Assembly: GCA_965277695.1 (NCBI GenBank)
Contig: CBDIDQ010000130.1
Location: 1-64,000, forward strand
DNA length: 64,000 nt
Source of the DNA: JABSOG01 sp965277695
Lineage (GTDB): Bacteria > Pseudomonadota > Gammaproteobacteria > Enterobacterales > Alteromonadaceae
Direction of reading: 5' to 3'
Shown: piece by piece, positions 56,052-64,000 of the stretch
Layout: each line of letters begins with the position of its first letter
Position numbering within the stretch: position 1 is the first letter of the stretch
Program-made: the position numbers and the translations under genes
Notes under the pieces: model-generated
Seen by the model: only the letters and a program-made list of their open reading frames with translations
What the model was told of the DNA's origin: nothing
Databases searched by the model: none

Positions 56052-58889
56052 ATGAAACTGACCAAATCGCTCATCGCAGCATCTATCGTGACTGTTATGT
56101 CTGCCGCACAAGCAGCGCCGCAGCCACCAACGAGTGCGCCACTTAAACCGAGCCTGAGTAAAGCCCATCACAGTGCCAATAACAGTGCCAAAAATAGCGC
56201 TGAAGCACATTTCCATGATCACCGAGAACACGGGATTGAAAAAGAAGCGAGTAACAACCGGGCACCAACCGCCCAAAGCCCGCTTAGCTCATCCCTTTCA
56301 AACCTTAAAAATGCAGCAGTGCCAAACCTATTAGCCAAAAACAACACCAGCTCTGTACTCGCTGGCTGTGATCTCAACGCCCTCACCACCAGCAATACCA
56401 ATACCTTGATTAACGAAATCAAAACTCAAGGCACCAATTGTATTAATGAATTGTTTAGTGCTGACGCCGCAACTCAACAATCTGTTTACACTTCTAGCAA
56501 AATGGTAGCGGTTGCCGATCACGTCAGAGGTCTGTCAACGTCATATGCCGGTGGCGGTGATGTCGACATCCAAGCCATGTTCTTGTTCTTGCGAGCGGGT
56601 TACTATGTTGAATTTTATAACAGCAATGTCTCGTTTTCGGCTTCGGTTAAACCCGCAGTTAAAAACGCGATTGACGCCTTTGTCAATAACTCGCATTTCT
56701 ATGATGATAACGACGAACACGGTAAAACGTTAAGCGAAGTTATGATCACCATGGATAGTTCAGAGCAGCAAGACGTTTATCTGTATGTGGCCAAAGAATG
56801 GCTGAGTCGCTGGAATCAAAGCTATGCGGGTAAATGGAATATGCGCAGCGCTGTTAATGGCGTATTTACGCTGATTTACCGTGGCCAGTGGAACAGCAAC
56901 TTCGTTGCCGCTGTTGCGACAGACACCACGTTAGTGACTCGCCTACGAGACTTTGCCCTAAGCAGTTGGATGGTTGCCAGTGATGCTGAATTTATGGTCG
57001 CTAACGCGGGTCGTGAATTGGGTCGTTTGAAAACCTACACCGGCACCGCTATTCAATCGAATGTTGACGCCGGACTGAAAAATATTTTCTCTACCTACGA
57101 AATGTATGGTTATGGTGATGCTGTATGGTTAGGTGCTGCTGATACCGCCTCTAACCTCGGTAACTGCGCCGATTATGGTATTTGTGGTTTTGGCGACGAA
57201 ATTGAAGCCAAAGCCTTATCGCAAACTTATACCTGTAGCCCTACCATCAAAATTCGCTCTCAAAATATGACCAATGCTCAACATGTTGCCGCTTGTGCAA
57301 AAATGGGCTTTGAAGAAACCCTCTTCCACAACACCCTACAGTCGAACAATACTCCAGTAGCAGATGACAACAACAGCCAACTGCAAGTGAATATTTTTGA
57401 CAGCAGCGACGATTATGGCCGTTATGCCGGGGCGATTTTTGGCATCGGTACCAACAATGGTGGTATGTATCTCGAAGGTAATCCAGCTACTCCAGGTAAT
57501 ATCCCCAACTTTATTGCTTATGAAGCCAGTTATGCCAATGCCGACCATTTTGTTTGGAACCTTGAGCATGAATACGTTCATTACCTCGATGGTCGCTTCG
57601 ACTTGTATGGAGACTTTAACGCACCGACTAAACCGATCGTTTGGTGGACCGAAGGTGTCGCTGAATATGTTGCCAATCAAGACGATAATCAAGCCGCTAT
57701 CGACACCACTAAAGATGGCTCAACTTATAATCTGAGCACCATCTTTGCCACAACCTATGATGGCTTCGATCAAGATCGCATCTATCGCTGGGGTTATCTG
57801 GCAGTGCGCTTCATGTTTGAACGTCACAACAGTGAAGTCAATCAAATGCTTGCTGCTACCCGCGCAGGTAACTGGAGTGCCTATCAGACTCGTGTCGACA
57901 GTTGGGCTTCAGCTTATGAAAATGAGTTTGTGCAATGGTGGCAGGGATTATCTGGCAATAGCGCCCCAACAGCTAATGCCAATGGACCTTACAGCGGCTC
58001 AGTCAACAGCAGCATCAGCTTTAGCAGCAATGGTTCAGCTGACGCCGACGGCACTATCGCCAGCTACAACTGGAACTTTGGTGACGGCAACAACAGTACA
58101 TCAGCCAATCCAAGCCACAGCTATACAGCTGAAGGCAGCTACACAGTCACTCTGACGGTCACTGATAATAGTGGTGCAACAGGTGCAGCAACGGCTACAG
58201 CAACAGTGACTGGCACAGGCGGCACGGGAAGTGAGTTGCAAAATGGTACAGCGGTTAGCGTGGCAGGTGCACAAGACTCAGAAACCAATTTCACCATGGC
58301 CGTACCAGCAAGTGCTAGTGCGCTGAACTTTGCCACCACAGGCGGTACTGGCGATGCAGACTTGTACGTACGCTTTGGTGCAGCACCAACCACCAGCACT
58401 TATGATTGTCGTCCATGGAAAGGCGGTAACGAAGAATCTTGTGACATCAGCACAGCACAAGCAGGCACTTACCACGTGATGATCAGAGGTTATAATACCT
58501 ACGAAACCAACTTGACTGGCAGCTACACTGGCGGCAGCACCATGCCAAATGCTTGTGCAACACAAGCGCCAATCACAGATGGTCGACTAGCAGATGGCGT
58601 AGCCGCTTGTTTAGGCAGTGCCAATACCATTTGGTTAAGCATCGCTGACGTTAACGCTCACAACAGTATGGCGATTTCAAGCGGCAATGGTACTGGCGAC
58701 ATAAACTTGGAATTCAGCAACAGCGGCTGGCCAACGTCTAGCAATGTTGACGCCAGCTCCAGCAACTCGGGCAACGGTGAGTGTATCTACATCACTAACC
58801 CAAGCCAATACTGGGGTTATGTCAAAGTATCAGGCAGCTCAGCAGATGCGTCAATTGTGGTTGATTTTGATACCTCAGGATGTCGTTAA
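56052..58889 (+). CDS. Secreted M9 collagenase-type metalloprotease with PKD and PPC domains
   Basis: 945 aa. Signal peptide about 1-21 (SLIAASIVTVMSAAQA). An N-terminal activator region (about 100-400) precedes the zinc peptidase: HEYVH (His506, Glu507, His510) and downstream WWTEGVAEYV with Glu534 as third ligand, the gluzincin pattern of bacterial collagenases (M9). After it come a PKD domain (about 637-720, SADADGTIASYNWNFGDGNN), a PPC-type domain (about 735-830, GDADLYVRFG) and a C-terminal 100-residue region with a cysteine pair. The accessory domains bind substrate or aid secretion and are often cut off. It would degrade collagen-like or other protein outside the cell. The 28-bp palindrome upstream suggests dedicated control. 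Confidence 0.92.
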   Translation: MKLTKSLIAASIVTVMSAAQAAPQPPTSAPLKPSLSKAHHSANNSAKNSAEAHFHDHREHGIEKEASNNRAPTAQSPLSSSLSNLKNAAVPNLLAKNNTSSVLAGCDLNALTTSNTNTLINEIKTQGTNCINELFSADAATQQSVYTSSKMVAVADHVRGLSTSYAGGGDVDIQAMFLFLRAGYYVEFYNSNVSFSASVKPAVKNAIDAFVNNSHFYDDNDEHGKTLSEVMITMDSSEQQDVYLYVAKEWLSRWNQSYAGKWNMRSAVNGVFTLIYRGQWNSNFVAAVATDTTLVTRLRDFALSSWMVASDAEFMVANAGRELGRLKTYTGTAIQSNVDAGLKNIFSTYEMYGYGDAVWLGAADTASNLGNCADYGICGFGDEIEAKALSQTYTCSPTIKIRSQNMTNAQHVAACAKMGFEETLFHNTLQSNNTPVADDNNSQLQVNIFDSSDDYGRYAGAIFGIGTNNGGMYLEGNPATPGNIPNFIAYEASYANADHFVWNLEHEYVHYLDGRFDLYGDFNAPTKPIVWWTEGVAEYVANQDDNQAAIDTTKDGSTYNLSTIFATTYDGFDQDRIYRWGYLAVRFMFERHNSEVNQMLAATRAGNWSAYQTRVDSWASAYENEFVQWWQGLSGNSAPTANANGPYSGSVNSSISFSSNGSADADGTIASYNWNFGDGNNSTSANPSHSYTAEGSYTVTLTVTDNSGATGAATATATVTGTGGTGSELQNGTAVSVAGAQDSETNFTMAVPASASALNFATTGGTGDADLYVRFGAAPTTSTYDCRPWKGGNEESCDISTAQAGTYHVMIRGYNTYETNLTGSYTGGSTMPNACATQAPITDGRLADGVAACLGSANTIWLSIADVNAHNSMAISSGNGTGDINLEFSNSGWPTSSNVDASSSNSGNGECIYITNPSQYWGYVKVSGSSADASIVVDFDTSGCR

Positions 58890-58917
58890 TTACTGACTAG
58901 TAACAATAGATAACAGT

Positions 58918-58933
58918 GCGGCAGGGACGCCGC
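58918..58933. terminator. Weak hairpin downstream of the collagenase-type gene
   Basis: GCGGC and GCCGC pair around AGGGAC and are followed on the plus strand by TTT then CCCC. It could end the protease transcript; the T-tract is short. Confidence 0.4.
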
Positions 58934-58956
58934 TTTCCCCCAGCAGACCTCATCAT

Positions 58957-59211
58957 TTATTCACTCTCATCCTGTGCGGCTTCCATTTCGGAAATTTTCT
59001 TTTCTAGTTGTTCCAGTTTTTCTCGGGTACGCATCAGCACCTGCGTTTGCACATCAAATTCTTCTCTTGAAACAAAATCCATACTGGCTAATTTGCGCTG
59101 GACGATTTGTTTGGTTTTATTTTCTAGCTCTTCAGCGAGATTTTTCACCCCCGGTGGTACCGAGTTGGCGATCTGTTTGGCGATTTCTTCCAGTTTTTGT
59201 GGCTTAAGCAT
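58957..59211 (-). CDS. ubiK: Ubiquinone biosynthesis accessory factor UbiK
   Basis: 84 aa from ATG 59211, which follows AGGAG at good spacing; an in-frame ATG 24 bases earlier lacks a ribosome site. It is the small, nearly all-helical UbiK (YqiC/BMFP) family: KLEEIAKQIANSVPPGVK at the start, an amphipathic helix, then LASMDFVSREEFDVQTQVL and a coiled coil (LEQLEKKISEMEAAQ). UbiK forms trimers and helps UbiJ in the soluble ubiquinone synthesis complex in E. coli. It is divergent from rep. Confidence 0.93.
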   Translation of the reverse strand: MLKPQKLEEIAKQIANSVPPGVKNLAEELENKTKQIVQRKLASMDFVSREEFDVQTQVLMRTREKLEQLEKKISEMEAAQDESE

Positions 59212-59317
59212 AAGGTTCTCCTGATTTTTGCTCATTGTAACTAAATTTTGTGGTGCAGTTCAGGTAGAATCAGCACTTTATTTTTTCGCTTTTACGTATT
59301 ATTCAATTAAGTCACCT

Positions 59318-59338
59318 ATGAAATTAAACATTTTATGA
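59318..59338 (+). other. Six-codon leader frame overlapping the rep start
   Basis: ATGAAATTAAAC occurs twice, at 59318 and at the rep start 59335. The first copy opens a six-codon frame (MKLNIL) whose TGA overlaps the rep ATG as ATGA. It may be a leader peptide coupled to rep or just a local duplication of the start region. Confidence 0.35.
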
Positions 59339-61350
59339 AATTAAACAAGGCACAAAACGACGCAGTTAATTATATCTCTGGCCCTTGCCTGGTTCTTGCT
59401 GGTGCTGGCAGTGGTAAAACTCGGGTGATCACCAACAAAATTGCGCATTTGGTGCAAAACTGTCAATACAGCGCCCGGCATATCGCCGCACTGACCTTTA
59501 CTAACAAAGCCGCTAAAGAAATGAAAGAGCGAGTCGGGCAAACGTTGAACAAAGACGAAGCCCGGGGATTAACCGTTTCAACCTTCCACACTTTGGGTTT
59601 GAACGTGATCAAACGTGAAATCAAAACGCTGGGTTACAAGACCAATTTCAGCCTGCTCGACGATCAGGATACCTCCGCGTTATTAAAAGAGCTGACAGAC
59701 AAGGAACTCAAAGGCGACAAAGACCTACTGAGCGCACTAAAAACCACCATCTCCAATTGGAAGAATGATCTGATTCAGCCGCCCGCAGCCGCCCAACATG
59801 CCCAGTCAGCACAAGAACAATTATTTGCCTACTGTTATGAAAATTATCAGCGCAATTTACGGGCTTATAATGCCTTTGATTTTGATGACCTGATCATGAT
59901 CCCTACCCTGCTGCTACGCACTAACGCCGAGGTGCGTGAACGCTGGCAGGACAAAATCCGTTATTTGCTGGTTGATGAGTATCAAGATACCAATACCAGT
60001 CAGTATGAGCTGGTAAAATTATTGGTGGGAATGCGTGCTCGCTTTACTGTAGTCGGCGATGACGATCAGTCTATTTATTCTTGGCGTGGAGCAAAACCGC
60101 AAAACCTAGTATTGCTCAGCACTGATTTTCCTAAATTGCGAGTGGTTAAATTAGAGCAAAACTATCGTTCTTGCCAACGTATTCTTAAAGCCGCCAATAT
60201 TCTGATTGATAATAACAGCCACGTTTTTGATAAAAAACTGTTCAGTGAATTGGCCTACGGGGTGCCACTAAGAGTGCTGGCCACCAAAGATGAAGAAAAT
60301 GAAGCTGAGCGGGTTACCGCAGAGATCATCAGTCATCGCTTTCAAAATCGCACCGGCTATAAAGATTACGCGATTTTATACCGGGGTAACTTTCAATCCC
60401 GGACCTTTGAAAAATCGTTAATGATGAACCGTATTCCTTACAAAATCAGTGGTGGTCAATCGTTTTTCGCCCGCTCTGAAATCAAAGACATCATGGCTTA
60501 CCTACGTTTGCTGGTAAACCCAGACGATGACAATGCCTTGTTGCGCATTATCAACGTGCCAAGACGAGAAATTGGCCCTGCAACGCTGGAAAAGGTCGGC
60601 ACCTATGCCAACGAACGACATATCAGCATGTTTGAGGCGTCACTCGAACAAGGTCTTGCAGCCCACTTGCCTGAACGAGGTTTACGAAACGTGCAAGGTT
60701 TTGCCCGTTGGATTGTCGAAACCGCCGATAATGTGAGCCGTGCCGAGCCAGTAGAGACCATTCGCAGCTTTGTCAGGCAGATGAACTACGACGACTGGCT
60801 GTACGAAAGTAGCCCCAGCCCTAAAGCGGCTGAGATGCGAATTAAAAACGTCAGCCAATTGTTCAAATGGATCACCGAAATGCTCCAGGGCGATAACGAC
60901 AATGATCCAATGACCTTGCCTGAGGTTGTCAGCAAACTGACCCTACGTGACATGATGGAGCGCAACGAAGAGGAAGCAGAGGCCGACCAAGTACAACTGA
61001 TGACCTTTCACTCCTCCAAAGGGCTCGAATTCCCCTTCGTCTTTATGGTCGGCATGGAAGAAGGCTTCTTGCCCCACGAAACTAGCATAGAAGAAGAAAA
61101 CGTCGACGAAGAACGTCGCCTCGCCTACGTAGGCATCACCCGAGCCCAACGCGAACTCACGTTCACATTAACCAAAGAACGCCGCCAATACGGCGAAGTC
61201 GTCCGCCCAGAGCCCTCGCGATTTTTATATGAGCTACCCCAAGATGATTTAGACTGGGAAGTAAAAAAGAAAGTCGAAACCGTCGGCGAGAAACAACAAA
61301 AAGCCACCAGCAATATTGCTAATTTAAGAGAGATGTTAAAGAAAAAATAA
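59335..61350 (+). CDS. rep: ATP-dependent DNA helicase Rep
   Basis: 671 aa, matching E. coli Rep (673). A superfamily 1A 3'-5' helicase that helps replication forks pass bound proteins. Motifs are LNKAQNDAV (Q motif), Walker A AGAGSGKTRVIT, LTFTNKAAKEMKERV (Ia), DEYQDTN (II), VVGDDDQSIYSWRGA (III), LEQNYRS (IV), TFHSSKGLEFPFVFMVG (V) and EERRLAYVGITRAQREL (VI). All are intact and the 2B domain is present, so it is Rep rather than UvrD by length and end (NIANLREMLKKK). The gene is divergent from ubiK and converges with the AlbA_2-type gene. Confidence 0.97.
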   Translation: MKLNKAQNDAVNYISGPCLVLAGAGSGKTRVITNKIAHLVQNCQYSARHIAALTFTNKAAKEMKERVGQTLNKDEARGLTVSTFHTLGLNVIKREIKTLGYKTNFSLLDDQDTSALLKELTDKELKGDKDLLSALKTTISNWKNDLIQPPAAAQHAQSAQEQLFAYCYENYQRNLRAYNAFDFDDLIMIPTLLLRTNAEVRERWQDKIRYLLVDEYQDTNTSQYELVKLLVGMRARFTVVGDDDQSIYSWRGAKPQNLVLLSTDFPKLRVVKLEQNYRSCQRILKAANILIDNNSHVFDKKLFSELAYGVPLRVLATKDEENEAERVTAEIISHRFQNRTGYKDYAILYRGNFQSRTFEKSLMMNRIPYKISGGQSFFARSEIKDIMAYLRLLVNPDDDNALLRIINVPRREIGPATLEKVGTYANERHISMFEASLEQGLAAHLPERGLRNVQGFARWIVETADNVSRAEPVETIRSFVRQMNYDDWLYESSPSPKAAEMRIKNVSQLFKWITEMLQGDNDNDPMTLPEVVSKLTLRDMMERNEEEAEADQVQLMTFHSSKGLEFPFVFMVGMEEGFLPHETSIEEENVDEERRLAYVGITRAQRELTFTLTKERRQYGEVVRPEPSRFLYELPQDDLDWEVKKKVETVGEKQQKATSNIANLREMLKKK

Positions 61351-61361
61351 AAATTGGCTGA

Positions 61362-61379
61362 GGGGGATATAATACCCCC
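61362..61379. terminator. Candidate terminator between convergent genes
   Basis: GGGGG (61362-61366) and CCCCC (61375-61379) pair around ATATAATA. On the minus strand a T-rich stretch follows about ten bases later. The hairpin sits in the 31 bases between rep and the AlbA_2-type gene and may serve both. Confidence 0.4.
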
Positions 61380-61381
61380 GC

Positions 61382-62944
61382 TCATTGCTCAACGTTTTTA
61401 ACCGCCATTTCACCTTGCTCAGTTAGACAATATTTTTGTAATCGGCTATTCGGTTTATCGGGTATGGTTTGCGCTATCAAGCCACTGTCGAGTGCAGGCT
61501 GAAGATAATTTTGTTTGAAGGTATTTCGATGCTTCAACCCCAACATTGTCATCAATTCATGAGTTGACTTAGCTTTTCCTGCCAACGCATTGATAACTAA
61601 GGTAATTTGTTTATTAATGGGTGTCTGCCACTGGGTCGGTGACTGGGTCGGTGACTGGGTCGGTGACTGGGTCGGTTGTGCAATTTCACTATCCAAAAAT
61701 TGGCGGTGAATTGGCAAGGTAGTGAGGTAATAATCACACATTTCATTGGTTTCAAACATCGCCGGATCAGATCCATTAAGTTGCATAAAACGGCGAATTT
61801 TGGGCAGTCCAGTTCCTCTTCCCTCTGTGAGCTTTAACTCTTTGAGAAAATCCCCCAAACGACTATTTCGGTAATCACGAGCAACAACTCGGCGACTCTG
61901 TAACATACTATTATCCACCGGAGGCATCGGACCGGGAAATGAAAGCACTTCAATACAGTCGTATCGAACACTCACTTCAATAGGATTTTCCTTATCGTAA
62001 CCTTTATGAAATACCGCATTGGCTATCGCTTCTTCTATTGCTTCAAAAGGATAGTTATAACAACGGATCGCTTCTGCCTGACCTTCAACCTTAAGTACCT
62101 GCTCTTTGATCACTTGATTCCTGATTGTCTGCAATACATCCTTTAATTGCAGCCAAATTGGTCCGGTAAAATAGGTCTCTCGAAACTGATCACCAAATTC
62201 ATCTTGGTATTCCACCAGCTCAATGCGAGCACCACGAAAATGTGTATAAGGATCATCATTAAACATCAGTAACCCAACATTGATTGGGCATAAATCTTCA
62301 TTGCCACCACGTGCAATTTGCATACTACGGGCCAGTTCTTCAATACTGAGCTGTGGTAACTCTTTATATAAACGACTGTTAATACTACTAAGGAAAGCAG
62401 CGATATGTACCAGATTAAAATCGGTCAAACTGGCCTGATGGTTGACGCGATTATCAAATGGCGTTTTCGCCGCCAGCTCCATTAATCGGGTGATATCAGC
62501 ATCTTTTGCTTCAATACTGGACGACATGCGCCGGACAAAGTATTTCTTATTATCTTTCTCTGTTTTGCTCAGTTTTTTTGGTGCTTTATACGGGCGGGTT
62601 TCACCAGGCGGCACCCAAATGACCAGAATATGCTGACCATCAATAACCTCTAATTGTGGCACAGGAAAATAGCTAGGAACGATATAATTGCAGATTTGCA
62701 ACAGCTCTTTTTGAATGCCATCGAGTGCTTCTGGTTTCAAGCCCTTCGGAGGCAACTGAGCGATGCCATCGACCTCCCCAACACCGACAACAAGGTACCC
62801 TCCTCCAGTATTATTGATATCATTTGCGAAGGCACAAATTGTTCTTAAGATAACCTGCGGGTTCCAACCAGCCTTAAACTCAATTCGCTCACTTTCAATT
62901 ACACTGCCTTTGAGCAATGATGCGATATTAATCGGCAAAGCCAT
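61382..62944 (-). CDS. AlbA_2/HATPase_c_4-type ATP-binding regulator
   Basis: 520 aa. The N-terminus (about 15-140) is an AlbA_2 (divergent AAA_4) domain: ESERIEFKAGWNPQVILRTI, ANDINNTGGGYLVVGVGE. The middle has an HATPase_c_4-like segment (EAIEEAIANAVFHKGYDKEN, PGPMPPVD, GRGTGLPKIRRFMQLNG). Near 425-440 a PTQSPTQSPTQSPTQ stretch from a 12-bp repeat links to a C-terminal winged helix (KSTHELMTMLGLKHRNTFKQ). Such proteins are annotated as putative transcriptional regulators or RecG-related; related genes occur near phage and defence loci, but no such partner is next to it here. It lies alone between rep and lpdA. Role is unknown. Confidence 0.85.
   Translation of the reverse strand: MALPINIASLLKGSVIESERIEFKAGWNPQVILRTICAFANDINNTGGGYLVVGVGEVDGIAQLPPKGLKPEALDGIQKELLQICNYIVPSYFPVPQLEVIDGQHILVIWVPPGETRPYKAPKKLSKTEKDNKKYFVRRMSSSIEAKDADITRLMELAAKTPFDNRVNHQASLTDFNLVHIAAFLSSINSRLYKELPQLSIEELARSMQIARGGNEDLCPINVGLLMFNDDPYTHFRGARIELVEYQDEFGDQFRETYFTGPIWLQLKDVLQTIRNQVIKEQVLKVEGQAEAIRCYNYPFEAIEEAIANAVFHKGYDKENPIEVSVRYDCIEVLSFPGPMPPVDNSMLQSRRVVARDYRNSRLGDFLKELKLTEGRGTGLPKIRRFMQLNGSDPAMFETNEMCDYYLTTLPIHRQFLDSEIAQPTQSPTQSPTQSPTQWQTPINKQITLVINALAGKAKSTHELMTMLGLKHRNTFKQNYLQPALDSGLIAQTIPDKPNSRLQKYCLTEQGEMAVKNVEQ
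61631..61678 (-). repeat. Four 12-bp tandem repeats in the AlbA_2-type gene
   Basis: Three perfect CTGGGTCGGTGA units and a fourth ending TTG (plus strand) code for repeated PTQS in the linker before the winged helix. Changes in number keep the frame and alter linker length only. Confidence 0.9.
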
Positions 62945-62975
62945 TATTTAACCTCGACTTTAAACATGCTAAAAC

Positions 62976-63007
62976 AAAAAAGCCCCGAACGAAACTGCCC
63001 GGGGCTT
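62976..63007 (-). terminator. Intrinsic terminator of lpdA
   Basis: On the minus strand AAGCCCCG (63007-63000) pairs with CGGGGCTT (62987-62980) and is followed by TTTTTGTTTT. It lies 41 bases after the lpdA stop. Confidence 0.88.
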
Positions 63008-63047
63008 AACAATAAGTCAATCAATCAACAAATGAAAAAGCGAAGAA

Positions 63048-64000
63048 TTACTTTTTCTTCTTCGCCTTGGCATTAGGCAAATCAGTAATGCTACCTTCAA
63101 AAATCTCGGCAGCCAGACCAATCGACTCATTCAAGGTTGGATGAGCATGAATGGTCAAACCGATGTCTTCGGCGTCTGCGCCCATTTCAATCGCTAAACC
63201 GATTTCACCTAGCATTTCACCAGCATTGATACCAACGATGGCACCACCGATAACACGACCATTATCTTTATCGAAGATCATTTTGGTCATACCTTCTGTA
63301 CGGGCTGAGGCGATAGCACGACCAGAAGCAGCCCATGGGAACTTGGCAACTTCATAGTTCAAGCCTTGTTCTTTGGCTTCTTTTTCAGTCAAACCAACCC
63401 ATGCGATCTCCGGATCGGTATAGGCAATTGAAGGAATGCATTTTGGATCGAAGTAGTGCTTAGCACCTGAAATAACTTCTGCGGCAACGTGAGCTTCATG
63501 AACCGCTTTATGTGCCAACATAGGTTGACCAACCACATCACCGATAGCGAAAACGTGATTAACGTTAGTACGTTGCTGGTTATCAACATTAATGAAACCA
63601 CGCTCATCAACGGCAACACCGGCTTTATCAGCATCAACCATTTTGCCGTTTGGACGACGACCGACAGCGACCAAAATTTTGTCATAACGCACAGGCTCTG
63701 CTGGTGCTTTTTTGCCTTCGAAAGTCACATACAAACCGTCATCTTTAGCTTCAACCGCTGTTACTTTGGTTGACAGCATAGTGTTGAAACGTTTTTTGTT
63801 GAAGTTGCTGTAAACACGCACCACGTCTTTATCAGCAGCAGGTACCAATTGGTCAAGAAATTCAACAACGCTAACGTTAGAGCCTAATGCGCTATAAACA
63901 GTGCCCATTTCTAAACCGATAATACCGCCACCCAATACCAGTAATTCTTCTGGTACGTCAGCCAATTCCAAAGCACCAGTAGAATCGATAATACGTGGGT
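63048..64000 (-). CDS. lpdA: Dihydrolipoamide dehydrogenase, C-terminal two thirds (5' end outside window)
   Basis: The gene runs off the window end; about 317 residues are visible. This FAD enzyme (E3) reoxidises dihydrolipoamide in the pyruvate and 2-oxoglutarate dehydrogenase complexes with NAD. Seen are the NAD Rossmann motif LVLGGGIIGLEMGTVYSALG, the second FAD segment VFAIGDVVGQPMLAHKA, and the interface domain with the catalytic His-Glu pair in HAHPTLNESIGLAAE. The redox cysteines and FAD motif at the N-terminus lie outside. The tail is Lys rich (AKAKKKK). A terminator follows, so it is the last gene of its operon, probably after aceEF. Confidence 0.97.
   Translation of the reverse strand, partial: PRIIDSTGALELADVPEELLVLGGGIIGLEMGTVYSALGSNVSVVEFLDQLVPAADKDVVRVYSNFNKKRFNTMLSTKVTAVEAKDDGLYVTFEGKKAPAEPVRYDKILVAVGRRPNGKMVDADKAGVAVDERGFINVDNQQRTNVNHVFAIGDVVGQPMLAHKAVHEAHVAAEVISGAKHYFDPKCIPSIAYTDPEIAWVGLTEKEAKEQGLNYEVAKFPWAASGRAIASARTEGMTKMIFDKDNGRVIGGAIVGINAGEMLGEIGLAIEMGADAEDIGLTIHAHPTLNESIGLAAEIFEGSITDLPNAKAKKKK

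Overview
The window looks like chromosome of a gammaproteobacterium, probably marine or free-living, with G+C in the mid-40s by eye. The evidence is a complete mra/dcw cell-wall and division cluster in the order seen in gammaproteobacteria (mraZ to ftsZ, then lpxC), followed by dciA, an M23 peptidase and secA. MurE carries the DNPR motif of meso-diaminopimelate enzymes, and LpxC and a TonB receptor indicate an outer membrane. I cannot name the species. I saw no tRNA, rRNA, CRISPR array, transposase or integrase.

Layout. 1-0.8 kb: end of a TonB-dependent receptor and a small unknown protein. 0.8-8.5 kb: a minus-strand signalling group of a two-component propeller hybrid kinase, an FHA protein and a Ser/Thr kinase with TPRs; the last two overlap and are probably translated together. 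8.8-11 kb: a large lipoprotein with one haem c motif. 11.0-11.45 kb: nested palindrome, NYN-domain remnant and terminator. 11.5-15.7 kb: secA, M23 peptidase and, divergently, dciA. 15.7-17.3 kb: a non-coding array of seven complete units of about 210-223 bp plus a truncated eighth. 17.4-35.7 kb: lpxC and the ftsZ-A-Q-ddl-murC-G-ftsW-murD-mraY-murF-E-ftsI-L-rsmH-mraZ cluster, all minus strand with many start/stop overlaps. A sigma70-like promoter and three TGG boxes spaced 10 bp apart precede mraZ.

36.3-39.5 kb: a SWIM/SNF2 helicase. 39.5-50.2 kb: a polymorphic-toxin locus. It holds a 2722-residue secreted SpvB/RHS protein with its presumed immunity gene, and downstream a displaced second RHS tip with its own presumed immunity gene. 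The RHS core of that second copy is broken by a 143-bp palindrome-rich insert. 50.3-55.5 kb: GNAT and VOC enzymes, two paralogous periplasmic binding proteins, a transglutaminase-like/TPR lipoprotein and an M28 peptidase. 56-58.9 kb: a secreted M9 collagenase-type protease preceded by a perfect 28-bp palindrome. 59-64 kb: ubiK, rep, an AlbA_2-type ATP-binding regulator and the 3' part of lpdA.

The most unusual material is the 1.6-kb array, the RHS tip-exchange locus and the collagenase palindrome. Short tandem repeats also recur inside and beside genes (kinase, murC, the AlbA_2 gene, the GNAT gene end, a GATT tract).
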